Source: AC-32 sp038237925
GTDB lineage: Bacteria > Actinomycetota > Thermoleophilia > Gaiellales > Gaiellaceae
Assembly (NCBI GenBank): GCA_038237925.1
Contig: JBBRYF010000002.1
Coordinates: 62,001 to 126,000, forward strand
Direction: 5' to 3'
Length of the DNA: 64,000 nt
Shown: in pieces, positions 7,877 to 16,248 of the stretch
Numbering within the stretch: position 1 is the first letter of the stretch
How the letters are laid out: every line of letters begins with the position of its first letter
Made by a program: the position numbers and the translations under genes
Notes under the pieces: generated by a model
Told to the model about the DNA's origin: nothing
Seen by the model: only the letters and a program-made list of their open reading frames with translations
Database searches by the model: none

Positions 7877-8763
7877 AGGCGGGCTCGTGCGAAGTCGAGG
7901 AACGCCTCGGCAGCGCGCGTCACCGACCGGCCGGCGGAGCGGACGAGCGAGATGTCGCGGGCGGGATCGAGCCCCTTCACGCGCGCGGTGGCCAGGGTGC
8001 CGGCCTCGAGGTCGACGGCGATCGCAGCGCGAGAGATGAACGTGACGCCATAGCCGGCGACGACCGCGGCCTTGACCGACTCCTGGAGGCCGAGCTCGAG
8101 CCGCGGCTCGAGGTCACGCAGGCGCACGCCGGCCCTCCGGAGCTCGTCCTCGATCACCTGCCGCACTCCGGCCCCCTCCTGCATCACGATCAACGGCTCC
8201 TCACGCAGCTGCGCGAGGCTCACCGTGCGGTTCGCGAAGGTGTGGCCCGGCGGGACGGCGAGCACGACCTCGTCGCGGAAGAACGGCTCGAAGACGACCC
8301 CGCGATGGCGTCGTGCCGCGCCGACGACGCCGAGCTCGAGCTCCCGCTCCGCGACGCGCTCGACAACCGACTGCGTGTCAGAGATCGAGAGCGAGACCGA
8401 GACCGCCGGGTTGGCGCGCTGGAACTCGCAGAGGAGCACCGGCACCACGGTGCTGCCGGGGCCGGTGGAGGCGCCGACGTGCAGCGTTCCGCCGAGGTCG
8501 CCGCCGTCGGCCGCCTGGAGCTCGTCGACCAGTTGCTCCTCGAGCTGGAGCATGCGCTGGGCGCTCCGGTAGAGGGCGGCGCCTGCTTCGGTCGGCTCAA
8601 CCCGGCGCCCAGAGCGGTCGAGGAGACGGCGTCCCAGGCGCTTCTCGAGCGAGCGCACCTGGAGGCTGACGGCGGGCTGGGTGACGCCGAGACGCTCCGC
8701 AGCTTGGGAGAAGCTCTTGCGCTCGACCACCGCGCAGAAGGCCGCTAGTTGTCGCGTATCCAT
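7873..8763 (-). CDS. LysR-family transcriptional regulator
   Basis: The 296-aa protein begins MDTRQLAAFCAVVERKSF, the canonical LysR helix-turn-helix N-terminus (AAERLGVTQPAVSLQVRSLEKRLG), followed by a periplasmic-binding-like effector domain. I chose ATG 8763 over an in-frame GTG at 8790 because it fits the family N-terminus; neither has a strong ribosome-binding site. It is translationally coupled to the dehydrogenase and may control it in response to an aromatic acid; the ligand is unknown. Confidence 0.9.
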   Translation of the reverse strand: MDTRQLAAFCAVVERKSFSQAAERLGVTQPAVSLQVRSLEKRLGRRLLDRSGRRVEPTEAGAALYRSAQRMLQLEEQLVDELQAADGGDLGGTLHVGASTGPGSTVVPVLLCEFQRANPAVSVSLSISDTQSVVERVAERELELGVVGAARRHRGVVFEPFFRDEVVLAVPPGHTFANRTVSLAQLREEPLIVMQEGAGVRQVIEDELRRAGVRLRDLEPRLELGLQESVKAAVVAGYGVTFISRAAIAVDLEAGTLATARVKGLDPARDISLVRSAGRSVTRAAEAFLDFARARL

Positions 8764-8916
8764 ATAAGGAGAGCTTATCTGCGAAGTCACATTTCCTGCA
8801 CAAATTCGTGGCAGTCTCGTGCGTATCTCGCCATTACGATCGCGGCTGGGTGGTGGGTTAGGGGTGCCCCAGGAGCGAGAGATTCATCGCCGGGCGGCGG
8901 ATCGCCACGGACGCTC

Positions 8917-8928
8917 TAGCATTGACCC
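8917..8928 (+). promoter_or_regulatory. Leaderless-type -10 box before sugar transferase
   Basis: TAGCAT followed by 6 nt and then the GTG at 8929; no ribosome-binding site is present. Confidence 0.5.
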
Positions 8929-9615
8929 GTGGCGGCACCTCAGCCCAGGCCGAGCGACTCCTTCGTCGAGCGCTTCTCCACGCTCGTCAGCGGGTCGGCG
9001 AAGCGGCGCGTCGATCTCGAGCTCCGCACCCTCGACGTCCTCTTCGCATCGCTCTTCCTGCTCGTGTCGCTGCCGCTGCTGCTCCTGATCGCCGCCGCGC
9101 TCCTAGCGACGAGCGGAAACCCGCTTTTCTACCGCGGCGAGCGCGTGGGCCGCGACGGGCGGATCTTCCAGATGCTGAAGTTCCGCACACTCCGCCGGGG
9201 CGCCGAGGAGCGGCTTGGGCCGTACCTCGGCGAGGAGCTCGTCACCCGCACGCGCGAGGAGACGACCCGGCTGGGCCGCCGCCTCCGCGCCGCGCAGCTC
9301 GACGAGCTGCCGCAGCTCTGGAACGTGCTCCGCGGCGACATGAGCCTCGTCGGCCCACGGCCGATCCGGCCTCGGTTCTTCGAGCAGCTCGCGGGCGACC
9401 TGCCCGCCTACTGGCAGCGACTCGTCGTCCGCCCTGGGCTGACCGGCTTCGCCCAGGTTCGCCGCGGCTACGAGGCCTCGATGGCCGAGAAGCTCGCGCA
9501 CGACCTCGAGTGGATCGCCGACCGCTCGGTCCCGCTCTACCTGCGCACGCTCATCGCGACGGCGTTCCGCATCGCCGCGCAGACCATGAAGAGCATGGTC
9601 ACGAGCGGTCACTAG
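8929..9615 (+). CDS. Undecaprenyl-phosphate sugar-1-phosphate transferase (bacterial sugar transferase family)
   Basis: Initiates glycan assembly by moving a sugar-1-phosphate onto undecaprenyl phosphate at the inner membrane. The 228-aa protein has one hydrophobic segment (about residues 35-60), then family motifs FYRGERVGRDGRIFQMLKFRTLR, DELPQLWNVLRGDMSLVGPRPI and RPGLTGFAQV. It is the short, WbaP/PglC-core version. The start is GTG at 8929. It sits directly before asnB and a DUF354 gene, which suggests one exopolysaccharide or glycan locus. Confidence 0.92.
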   Translation: MAAPQPRPSDSFVERFSTLVSGSAKRRVDLELRTLDVLFASLFLLVSLPLLLLIAAALLATSGNPLFYRGERVGRDGRIFQMLKFRTLRRGAEERLGPYLGEELVTRTREETTRLGRRLRAAQLDELPQLWNVLRGDMSLVGPRPIRPRFFEQLAGDLPAYWQRLVVRPGLTGFAQVRRGYEASMAEKLAHDLEWIADRSVPLYLRTLIATAFRIAAQTMKSMVTSGH

Positions 9616-9624
9616 ACTCGAAGC
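9613..9624 (+). promoter_or_regulatory. Leaderless-type -10 box before asparagine synthetase
   Basis: TAGACT, whose TAG is also the stop codon of the sugar transferase, lies 6 nt before the GTG at 9625. Confidence 0.5.
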
Positions 9625-11514
9625 GTGTGCGGGATCTGCGGGATCGTTGCTGCCAGCGGGCCTGCCGACCCCGACCGGCTCGCGCGGATGAGCGCCAAGC
9701 TCGTCCATCGCGGGCCCGACAGTGACGGCATCTTCGTCGACGGTCCCGCGGGGCTAGCCGCACGGCGGCTCGCGATCATCGACCTCGACACCGGCGACCA
9801 GCCGATTGCGAACGAGGACGAAACGGTTCACGTCGTCCAGAACGGCGAGCTCTACAACTACCGCGAGCTGCGCGCCGAGCTCGAGCGCGCCGGCCACCGC
9901 TTCCGCACCCACGGCGACACCGAGGTGCTCGTGCACCTGTACGAGCAGGACGGCCCCGCGTTCGCGCGGCGGCTGCGCGGTATGTTCGCCGTCGCGCTCT
10001 GGGACTCGTCCCGGAGGCGGCTCGTCCTCGCCCGCGACCGCTACGGAATCAAGCCGCTCTACTACCGCCAGGGTGCCGACGGGCTCGAGTTCGCCTCCGA
10101 GCTGCGCGCGCTGCCGCGCGGGGAGATCGACCTCGATGCGCTCGAGGCGTTCCTGGCCTTCAACTCGATCCCCGCACCGCTGACGATCTTCCGCGAAGTG
10201 CGCAAGCTCCCGCCGGGGCATGCGCTCGTTTGGGAGGGCGGCGAGGCTAGGCTCGAGCGCTATGCGCGGCCCGCTCCCGTCCCTGAGCAAGAGCTGCGGG
10301 GCGACGACGAGGCCGAGCTGATCGAGGAGCTGCGCGCCCGCCTGCGCGACTCGGTGCGCGCGCACCTCGTCTCGGACGTGCCCGTGGGGGTGTTGCTCTC
10401 CGGCGGGGTCGACTCGGCTGCGCTCGCAGCGCTCGCGGCACAGGAGACGGCCGAGCCGCTGCGCACGTTCTCGATCGGCTTCGAAGAGCGCTCCTTCGAT
10501 GAGCTCGCCGACGCGCGCCTCGTCGCCGACCGCTACGGCACGCGCCACCGGGAGCTCGTGCTACGGCCCGACGCCGCGCTGCTGCTGCCCGCGCTCGCCG
10601 ACGCGTTCGACGAGCCGTTCGCCGACTCCTCGGCTCTGCCCACGTACCTCGTCTCGCAGCTCGCGGCCGAGGACGTGAAGGTCGCGCTCTCGGGCGAGGG
10701 CGGCGACGAGCTCTTCGGCGGCTACTACACCTATGTCGCCGACCTGCTCGCGCACCGTACCGGCCGTCTCGCGCGCCTCGCCCGCCCGCTAGTCGAGCTG
10801 CTGCCGACCTCGACCGGCCGCGCGAGCTTCGACTACAAGGCCAAGCGGTTCGTCCGCGGCGCGCAGCTACCGCCGCTCGAGCGCCATCACGCGTGGAAAG
10901 AGATCTTCTCCGCCGACGCGCGGGCCGAGCTGACGGGCCGGCGGAGCGGCTTCGACCCCGTCGACCTCTACCGCGAGCGGTTCGCCGAGACCGAGGGCGC
11001 CGAGCTCCTCGCTCGCCTACAGGACATCGACCTCGGCATCTACCTCGCCGACGACCTGCTCGTGAAGACCGACCGAGCGTCGATGGCGCACTCGCTCGAG
11101 GCGCGGGTGCCGTTCCTCGACCCGGTGGTGACGAACTTCGCGCACGCGCTGTCGAGGCGGCACCGCGTGCACGGGCTGCGGAAGAAGGTGCTGCTGCGCA
11201 AGGCGGTCGCGCCGCTCGTGCCGGACCCGATCGTCCGCGGCAAGAAGCGCGGCTTCTCGATCCCGGCTGCGGCCTGGCTGCGCGGCGAGCTCGAGCCGTT
11301 CGCGCGTCAGACCCTGAGCGCCGAGACGCTTATTCGCCAGGGGTTCTTCCGGCCGGAGGCGGTGACGGCGCTGATCGGGCGCCACGTCGCTGGCCAGGAG
11401 GATCTCTCGCGCCAGCTCTGGGGGTTGCTCGCCTTCACCCTCTGGCACGAGCGCCACGTCGAGCGCGAGCCGCAGGCACTGCGCGAGCCGCGTCTCGACG
11501 CTGCCGTCGCATGA
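9625..11514 (+). CDS. asnB: Glutamine-hydrolysing asparagine synthetase family protein
   Basis: 629 aa. Residue 2 is the catalytic Cys of the class II glutaminase domain (MCGICGIV), followed by a synthetase domain with the ATP-pyrophosphatase loop SGGVDSAAL near residues 257-264. The start is a GTG placed so that Cys2 becomes N-terminal after Met removal, which fixes the start. Homologues near sugar transferases often amidate glycan precursors instead of making free Asn; either is possible here. It overlaps the next gene by 4 nt (ATGA). Confidence 0.92.
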   Translation: MCGICGIVAASGPADPDRLARMSAKLVHRGPDSDGIFVDGPAGLAARRLAIIDLDTGDQPIANEDETVHVVQNGELYNYRELRAELERAGHRFRTHGDTEVLVHLYEQDGPAFARRLRGMFAVALWDSSRRRLVLARDRYGIKPLYYRQGADGLEFASELRALPRGEIDLDALEAFLAFNSIPAPLTIFREVRKLPPGHALVWEGGEARLERYARPAPVPEQELRGDDEAELIEELRARLRDSVRAHLVSDVPVGVLLSGGVDSAALAALAAQETAEPLRTFSIGFEERSFDELADARLVADRYGTRHRELVLRPDAALLLPALADAFDEPFADSSALPTYLVSQLAAEDVKVALSGEGGDELFGGYYTYVADLLAHRTGRLARLARPLVELLPTSTGRASFDYKAKRFVRGAQLPPLERHHAWKEIFSADARAELTGRRSGFDPVDLYRERFAETEGAELLARLQDIDLGIYLADDLLVKTDRASMAHSLEARVPFLDPVVTNFAHALSRRHRVHGLRKKVLLRKAVAPLVPDPIVRGKKRGFSIPAAAWLRGELEPFARQTLSAETLIRQGFFRPEAVTALIGRHVAGQEDLSRQLWGLLAFTLWHERHVEREPQALREPRLDAAVA

Positions 11515-12524
11515 AGGTCTGGATCGACATCACCGCCCCGGCACACGTCCTGGTTTTCCGCCCGCTCATGAAGCTGCTGCGCGACCGCGGCGACGAGGTC
11601 TCGGTGACGGCCCGCGACTACGCACAGACCGTGCAGCTGCTCGAGCTGCACAGCGTCCAGGCGGACGTCCTCGGCCGGCACGGCGGGCGCTCGCGGCTCG
11701 GCAAGGCGCGCTCGCTGACCTCCCGCCTCGGCGAGCTTCGCCGCTGGGCGCGCGGGCGGGAGTTCGACATCGCGCTCGCGCACGGCTCGCACGAGCTGAC
11801 GATGACGGCGAAGCGGCTCGGCATCCCGAGCTCGACCACCTTCGACTACGAGTTCGCCTGGCTCCAGCACCAGCTCGGCTGCCGCGCGGCGACGCGCGTC
11901 GTCGTGCCCGAGGCGATCCCGCCGCAGCGGCTCGAGCGCTACGGCGTGCGGCCGCCGAAGCTGCTCCAGTACCCGGGCCTGAAGGAGGAGTACTACCTCG
12001 CCGACTTCGAGCCGGACCCGAGGGCGCTCGAGCAGTTCGAACTCGACTCGGCGCGGACGCTCGTGATCGTGCGCACGCCGCCCGACGTCTCGCTCTACCA
12101 CCGCCGTTCGAACCCGCTCTTCCCGCAAGTGCTCGACCACCTCGGGCGGAACGAGTCCGTCCACGCGATCGTGCTGCCGCGGACCCAGGAACAGCGCGAT
12201 TTCGTCCGCGGGCTCGGGCTTCCGTCGGTGCAGGTGCCGGACCGCGCGGTGGACGGGCAAAGCCTGATCGCCTTCTCCGATCTCGTCGTCTCGGCCGGAG
12301 GGACGATGAACCGCGAGGCCGTCGCGCTCGGCGTGCCCGTCTACACGACGTACGGCGGGCGGCTCGGCGGCGTCGACGAGATGCTGATCCGCGAGGGCCG
12401 GCTGATCCCGCTCTCGGACCCGCGCGCGCTCGACCTGCACAAGCGCGATGACGAACTCGAGCGCGTCAGGCGCGACCCGGCGCTGATGCTCGAGCTCTTG
12501 CTCTCAGCTCGCGAGAGCGTCTAG
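11511..12524 (+). CDS. DUF354 family protein (glycosyltransferase-fold)
   Basis: 337 aa. The start MKVWIDITAPAHVLVFRPL and the motifs AHGSHELTMTAKRLGIPSSTTFDYEFA and VVSAGGTMNREAVALGVPVYTTYGG match DUF354, a GT-B-like family of unproven activity found in surface-polysaccharide loci. Translation is coupled to asnB (ATGA overlap). The 3' end overlaps the convergent helicase gene by 21 nt. Confidence 0.85.
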   Translation: MKVWIDITAPAHVLVFRPLMKLLRDRGDEVSVTARDYAQTVQLLELHSVQADVLGRHGGRSRLGKARSLTSRLGELRRWARGREFDIALAHGSHELTMTAKRLGIPSSTTFDYEFAWLQHQLGCRAATRVVVPEAIPPQRLERYGVRPPKLLQYPGLKEEYYLADFEPDPRALEQFELDSARTLVIVRTPPDVSLYHRRSNPLFPQVLDHLGRNESVHAIVLPRTQEQRDFVRGLGLPSVQVPDRAVDGQSLIAFSDLVVSAGGTMNREAVALGVPVYTTYGGRLGGVDEMLIREGRLIPLSDPRALDLHKRDDELERVRRDPALMLELLLSARESV

Positions 12525-14357
12525 CACTTCGGGCCCGTAGCGCTCGAGCTTCGCCGGGCCGACGCCGGGCACCGACGCGAGCTCGGCGATCGTGTTGGGC
12601 CGGCGCTCGGCGATCTCGGCCAGCGTCGAGTTGTGGAAAACGACGTACGCGGGGATCTCGTCCGCTTTCGACCGCTGGAGCCGCCAGCGCTTGAGCGCCC
12701 GGTAGGTGGGGCTGTCGGGCTCTTCGGCACGCTCTTTCCGCGCGGCCACGGGGGCCTCCACGCCGAGCTCGAGCAGGAAGCGGCTCGGCTTGCCGGCCCA
12801 CGTCAGCGCCAGGTGCTTCCGCGCCCGCGTGATGCCGACGTAGAGCAGCCGCCGCTCCTCCTCGAGCTGGCCCGGTACGCGAAGCGCCTGCTTGCAGGGC
12901 AGCTCCTTCTCCTCGACGCGTGGCAGGAAGACGGCGTCGAACTCGAGCCCCTTCGCGCGGTGGAGCGTGAGGAGGTGGACACCGCCCTGGCTTCCGTGGG
13001 CGAAGCGCGCGCGCAGCCACTCGACCCATTGCTCGACCGTCTGCGAGCCGTCGTCGAACTCCTCGGCGAGCTTGCACAGCCGGGCGAGGTCGGCCTGGCG
13101 CACGAGCTCGCGCTCGCCGACCTTCTCCGGAACCGGATCGACAAGCCCCTGCTGTACGGCTACGCGACGCACCTCCTGCGCGAGCGAGCCGAAGCCCGCG
13201 CCGCGCAGGCCCTTCAGCAGCTGCCTAGCCCCGTCGCGCGAGAGCAACGCCGCGCCCTGGAAGGGGACGTTCGCGTCGGCGAAGAGCTCCTCGAAGTCGA
13301 CCGAGCGCGCGTTCAGCCGCATCAGGACCGCCATCTCTTCGTACGCGACGCCTTCCCCGTGCAGCGCGCGCACGCGCTCGAGCACGAAGGCACCCTCGGC
13401 CTCAGGCGAGTCGAAGCCGCGCAGCTCGGGCTCGGCGCCTTCCGGCCGCGTCGCGCGCAGCGTCTTCTCCGCGCCGCCGAGCCTCGGCACGAGCCGATTC
13501 GCGAGCGCGAGCACCTGCGGGGTCGAGCGGTAGTTCTCCTCCAGCCGCACGACGGTCGCCTGCGGGTACCGCCGCCCGAGCCCGAGCAGCCACTCCGGCG
13601 ACGCGCCCGTGAAGCCGTAGATCGACTGGTAGTCGTCGCCGACCGCACAGATGTCGTCCCGCTCGCCGAGCCAGAGCTCGAGCAGCGATTGCTGCAGCAG
13701 GTTGACGTCCTGGTACTCGTCGACGGTGAACGCGGAGTAGCGCTCGCGCAGCGCGGCCAGCGCCCACTCGTCCTCCTCGTACATGCGCACGGTCAGCTCG
13801 AGCAGATCCTCGAAGTCGATCGCGCCGGAGGATTCCTTGCGCCGCTCGTACTCTCGGAAGACCCCGGCCATCAGATCGTCTGGGATCGGCGGCTCGTGGC
13901 CGTTCAAGCTCTGCCGGTAGGTCTGCGGCGTCAAGCGCCGGTTCTTCGCCCACTCGACCTCGGTCGCGAGGTCGCCCGCCGGCCGGAAGCGATACGGCGG
14001 CGGCAGCGTGTTCCCGATCTGACGCAGCAGGAGCGCCTTCGTCGAAAGGATCCGGCCGGGCCCGTCGCCTTTCGCGCTGCGCAGCTGCGCGAGCGCGGCC
14101 GAGTGGAAGGTGCGCGCCTCGACGCCGTCGACACCGAGCCGCGCAAGCCGCGCGCGCATCTCGCCGGCGGCCTTGTCGGTGAAGGTGACGGCGAGGATCT
14201 GGTCGGAGCGCGCCGCGCCCGAACCGACCTGCCACGCGATCCGCCGCGTGATCGTCGTCGTCTTGCCGGAGCCAGCGCCGGCGAGGATGCAGACCGCCCC
14301 GCGCACCGTCTCGGCGGCGCGCCGCTGCTCGGGGTTCAGCCCTTCGAGAACGTCCAT
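12504..14357 (-). CDS. UvrD/PcrA-like superfamily I DNA helicase with C-terminal HRDC domain
   Basis: 617 aa. Walker A AGAGSGKT (residues 26-33), motif II FTVDEYQDVN, EENYRSTPQVL, HRAKGLEFDAVFLP and YVGITRARKHL define a 3'-5' SF1 helicase. The C-terminal 70 residues (TLAEIAERRPNTIAELASVPGVGPAKLERYG) are an HRDC domain, as in mycobacterial UvrD2. It lacks the usual full-length 2B-rich insertions of 700-aa UvrD. Likely role is DNA repair or replication restart in the cytoplasm. Confidence 0.93.
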   Translation of the reverse strand: MDVLEGLNPEQRRAAETVRGAVCILAGAGSGKTTTITRRIAWQVGSGAARSDQILAVTFTDKAAGEMRARLARLGVDGVEARTFHSAALAQLRSAKGDGPGRILSTKALLLRQIGNTLPPPYRFRPAGDLATEVEWAKNRRLTPQTYRQSLNGHEPPIPDDLMAGVFREYERRKESSGAIDFEDLLELTVRMYEEDEWALAALRERYSAFTVDEYQDVNLLQQSLLELWLGERDDICAVGDDYQSIYGFTGASPEWLLGLGRRYPQATVVRLEENYRSTPQVLALANRLVPRLGGAEKTLRATRPEGAEPELRGFDSPEAEGAFVLERVRALHGEGVAYEEMAVLMRLNARSVDFEELFADANVPFQGAALLSRDGARQLLKGLRGAGFGSLAQEVRRVAVQQGLVDPVPEKVGERELVRQADLARLCKLAEEFDDGSQTVEQWVEWLRARFAHGSQGGVHLLTLHRAKGLEFDAVFLPRVEEKELPCKQALRVPGQLEEERRLLYVGITRARKHLALTWAGKPSRFLLELGVEAPVAARKERAEEPDSPTYRALKRWRLQRSKADEIPAYVVFHNSTLAEIAERRPNTIAELASVPGVGPAKLERYGPEVLDALAS

Positions 14358-14369
14358 CGAGCCACCCTA
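14358..14369 (-). promoter_or_regulatory. Leaderless-type -10 box before helicase
   Basis: On the minus strand TAGGGT (14369-14364) lies 6 nt before the ATG at 14357. Confidence 0.5.
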
Positions 14370-14419
14370 GCCGCGGCGCCAGACGCCCCTCGGGACGCGT
14401 TCGTGACGAGAGTGGAACT

Positions 14420-15658
14420 TCATCCTCGGACAGCCGCGTAGGGCGACTGCGCCACCCGCAGCAGCAGGTCGGCGGCTTGCGTCATTGCGTTCGACGGCTC
14501 GATCTCCCGCTCGACACAGACCTCGAGGACCTCGCGGATCCGCTCGAACGCCGAGGCCTCGACCGCGCGCTGCAGAGCGACGTTCGCGAGGAAGGGAGCA
14601 AGCGCTTCACGCTGCCGAGGCTCGAGCTCCACGAAGTCGCGTTGCCATTGCGACTCCGGCTCACGAGGGACGAGGCACCCGACGAGCTCGTCGGCGAACC
14701 CGGTCGCCCTGCGAGCGGCCAGTGGCTCAGGCGGCGGCGCGCCTGCCTGCAACGTCGCGGCGCAGAGAAGGCCCATCACATACACCGTGTGGTACGCCTC
14801 TGCGACGACGTACCGTTTTCGGTCAGGACCTTCGAGTTCGCGGAAGCGCTCCTCGCTTAGGCTCAGCGACGGCAGGAACCCGACCTCGTCCTCGACGCGC
14901 CTGAGCACGCGAAACCCGAAGGCTCCGGCGGCCGACCAACGCGCGTGCAGGAGCGGCCACGCGAGCAGGATCTCTGCCGAGACGTCGAAGTCGTCGCCGT
15001 CGAGGGAGCTCGCGAGGGCGGGCTCCGCGTCCGCCACGAGCTCGGTCTTCGGGCGCGGCAGGCGGCGGCGCCTGCCGAAGTCGGTGAGGTAGAGCAGCGA
15101 GTGCGTGAAGGCGTATGCGTCGTCGCGCGTCGGGCTGAGCGGATCGAGCCCGATGCCGGCGGTCGTGGCGGCCGCAAGGGCCGTGTTCGGGCGCGGTCTC
15201 CGGTTACCCCGCGCAGGGTCCCAGACCTCGCTGAGCCACTCGAGCTCGAGCTGGCGATAAGGAACGCGCTCACGCCGCTGTGCCGCGCTCGACGACAGCG
15301 ACCGTGCGAGCACCTCGTCGAACTTCGGGTCCGGATACCCGAGCCGTGAGAGGCAGACGTGAGCCGCCGCGCACTCCCGCGCGAGCACCGGCGCGAGCGT
15401 GATGCCCGCGAGCACGCGGTCCGAGCGAGCGTGGGGAACGAGCAGTTTCGCGAGGGCGCGGATCCGGCGGTGGATCTGCCGGTGCGAGGCGTCCACGCGC
15501 GAAGCGAACAGCAGCAGAAGGGCCGTCTCCGAGAGCACTTTCTCGGGCTGCAGCTCCTCGCCATCTGCCGGTTCCTCCGCGAGCAGGGTTCGTACAACCG
15601 TCTCCGCGACGTCGAGCACTCGTGCGAGCCGGCGCGCGAGGTCACTCGTTCCGTCCAC
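14420..15658 (-). CDS. Unrecognised helical protein, 412 aa, partner of the 91-aa gene
   Basis: I do not recognise the family with confidence. The protein looks all-helical, with no membrane segment, no nucleotide-binding loop and no obvious catalytic motif; conserved-looking pieces are DAYAFTHSLLYLTDFG, ILLAWPLLHARWSAAGAFGF and EAYHTVYVMGLLCA. The GTG at 15658 is preceded by AAAGGGG 5 nt upstream; a GTG at 15709 without a ribosome-binding site would add 17 residues. It follows the 91-aa gene with a 74-nt gap on the same strand and was probably transcribed with it. Confidence 0.7.
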   Translation of the reverse strand: MDGTSDLARRLARVLDVAETVVRTLLAEEPADGEELQPEKVLSETALLLLFASRVDASHRQIHRRIRALAKLLVPHARSDRVLAGITLAPVLARECAAAHVCLSRLGYPDPKFDEVLARSLSSSAAQRRERVPYRQLELEWLSEVWDPARGNRRPRPNTALAAATTAGIGLDPLSPTRDDAYAFTHSLLYLTDFGRRRRLPRPKTELVADAEPALASSLDGDDFDVSAEILLAWPLLHARWSAAGAFGFRVLRRVEDEVGFLPSLSLSEERFRELEGPDRKRYVVAEAYHTVYVMGLLCAATLQAGAPPPEPLAARRATGFADELVGCLVPREPESQWQRDFVELEPRQREALAPFLANVALQRAVEASAFERIREVLEVCVEREIEPSNAMTQAADLLLRVAQSPYAAVRG

Positions 15659-15732
15659 CGGAACCCCTTTCGTCAGGCCGCCGCCGGCGAGGGTGCCAGC
15701 TCCCCTCACCGGCGTACGGCAATCGTTTCGAG

Positions 15733-16008
15733 CTACCCCTGTAGCTCCGTGCCCATCTCGCGCAGAGTCGCGAGCTCGGCGAGCGACGCCACCTTGCGCA
15801 GGATGTAGATGTGGATGAACGAGTGGTAGACCTTGCAGAACCAGTCCTCACCGCTCGCCCGTAGTGAGCCGACGGTCGGGCCGATCTCGGCGACTGCCCG
15901 CCCGATCGCGTTGAAGTCGACCGCGCCCGTGTCGATCAGGCTCTGGATGATCGGGTTGTGCGAGTCACCGATGAAGCCTTTCGGGGTCTCGCGTGATCCG
16001 GGACTCAT
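15733..16008 (-). CDS. Small unrecognised protein, 91 aa
   Basis: Begins MSPGSRETPKGFIGDSHNPIIQ and contains one long helical stretch with a single Cys (EDWFCKVYHSFIHIYILRKV). It has a strong GGAGGTG ribosome-binding site 5 nt before ATG 16008, stronger than most in this window. The partner gene lies downstream. Size and pairing would suit a small effector, adaptor or modified-peptide precursor, but there is no direct evidence for any of these. Confidence 0.75.
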   Translation of the reverse strand: MSPGSRETPKGFIGDSHNPIIQSLIDTGAVDFNAIGRAVAEIGPTVGSLRASGEDWFCKVYHSFIHIYILRKVASLAELATLREMGTELQG

Positions 16009-16248
16009 CGTTCACCTCCGTTTGAGTGCTCGACGGCCGGCGACAGGTGCGTGAGTCGAATCGGGCGATAGCCCTCGTCTCGAGCAGGTCGGCGGCCGAA
16101 CAACTGCCGCAGGAGGTAGGCCTAGTGCCTAGTGACGGGCCAAGGGCGACTCCTTCCCGGTCCGCCGCCGCAGATGAGCGGGCCCTCCGACTGCTGAGGT
16201 GCCATCTTGCGACTGCGGGCGGCGGGCGTCAACCCCCACCGCGCGGCG

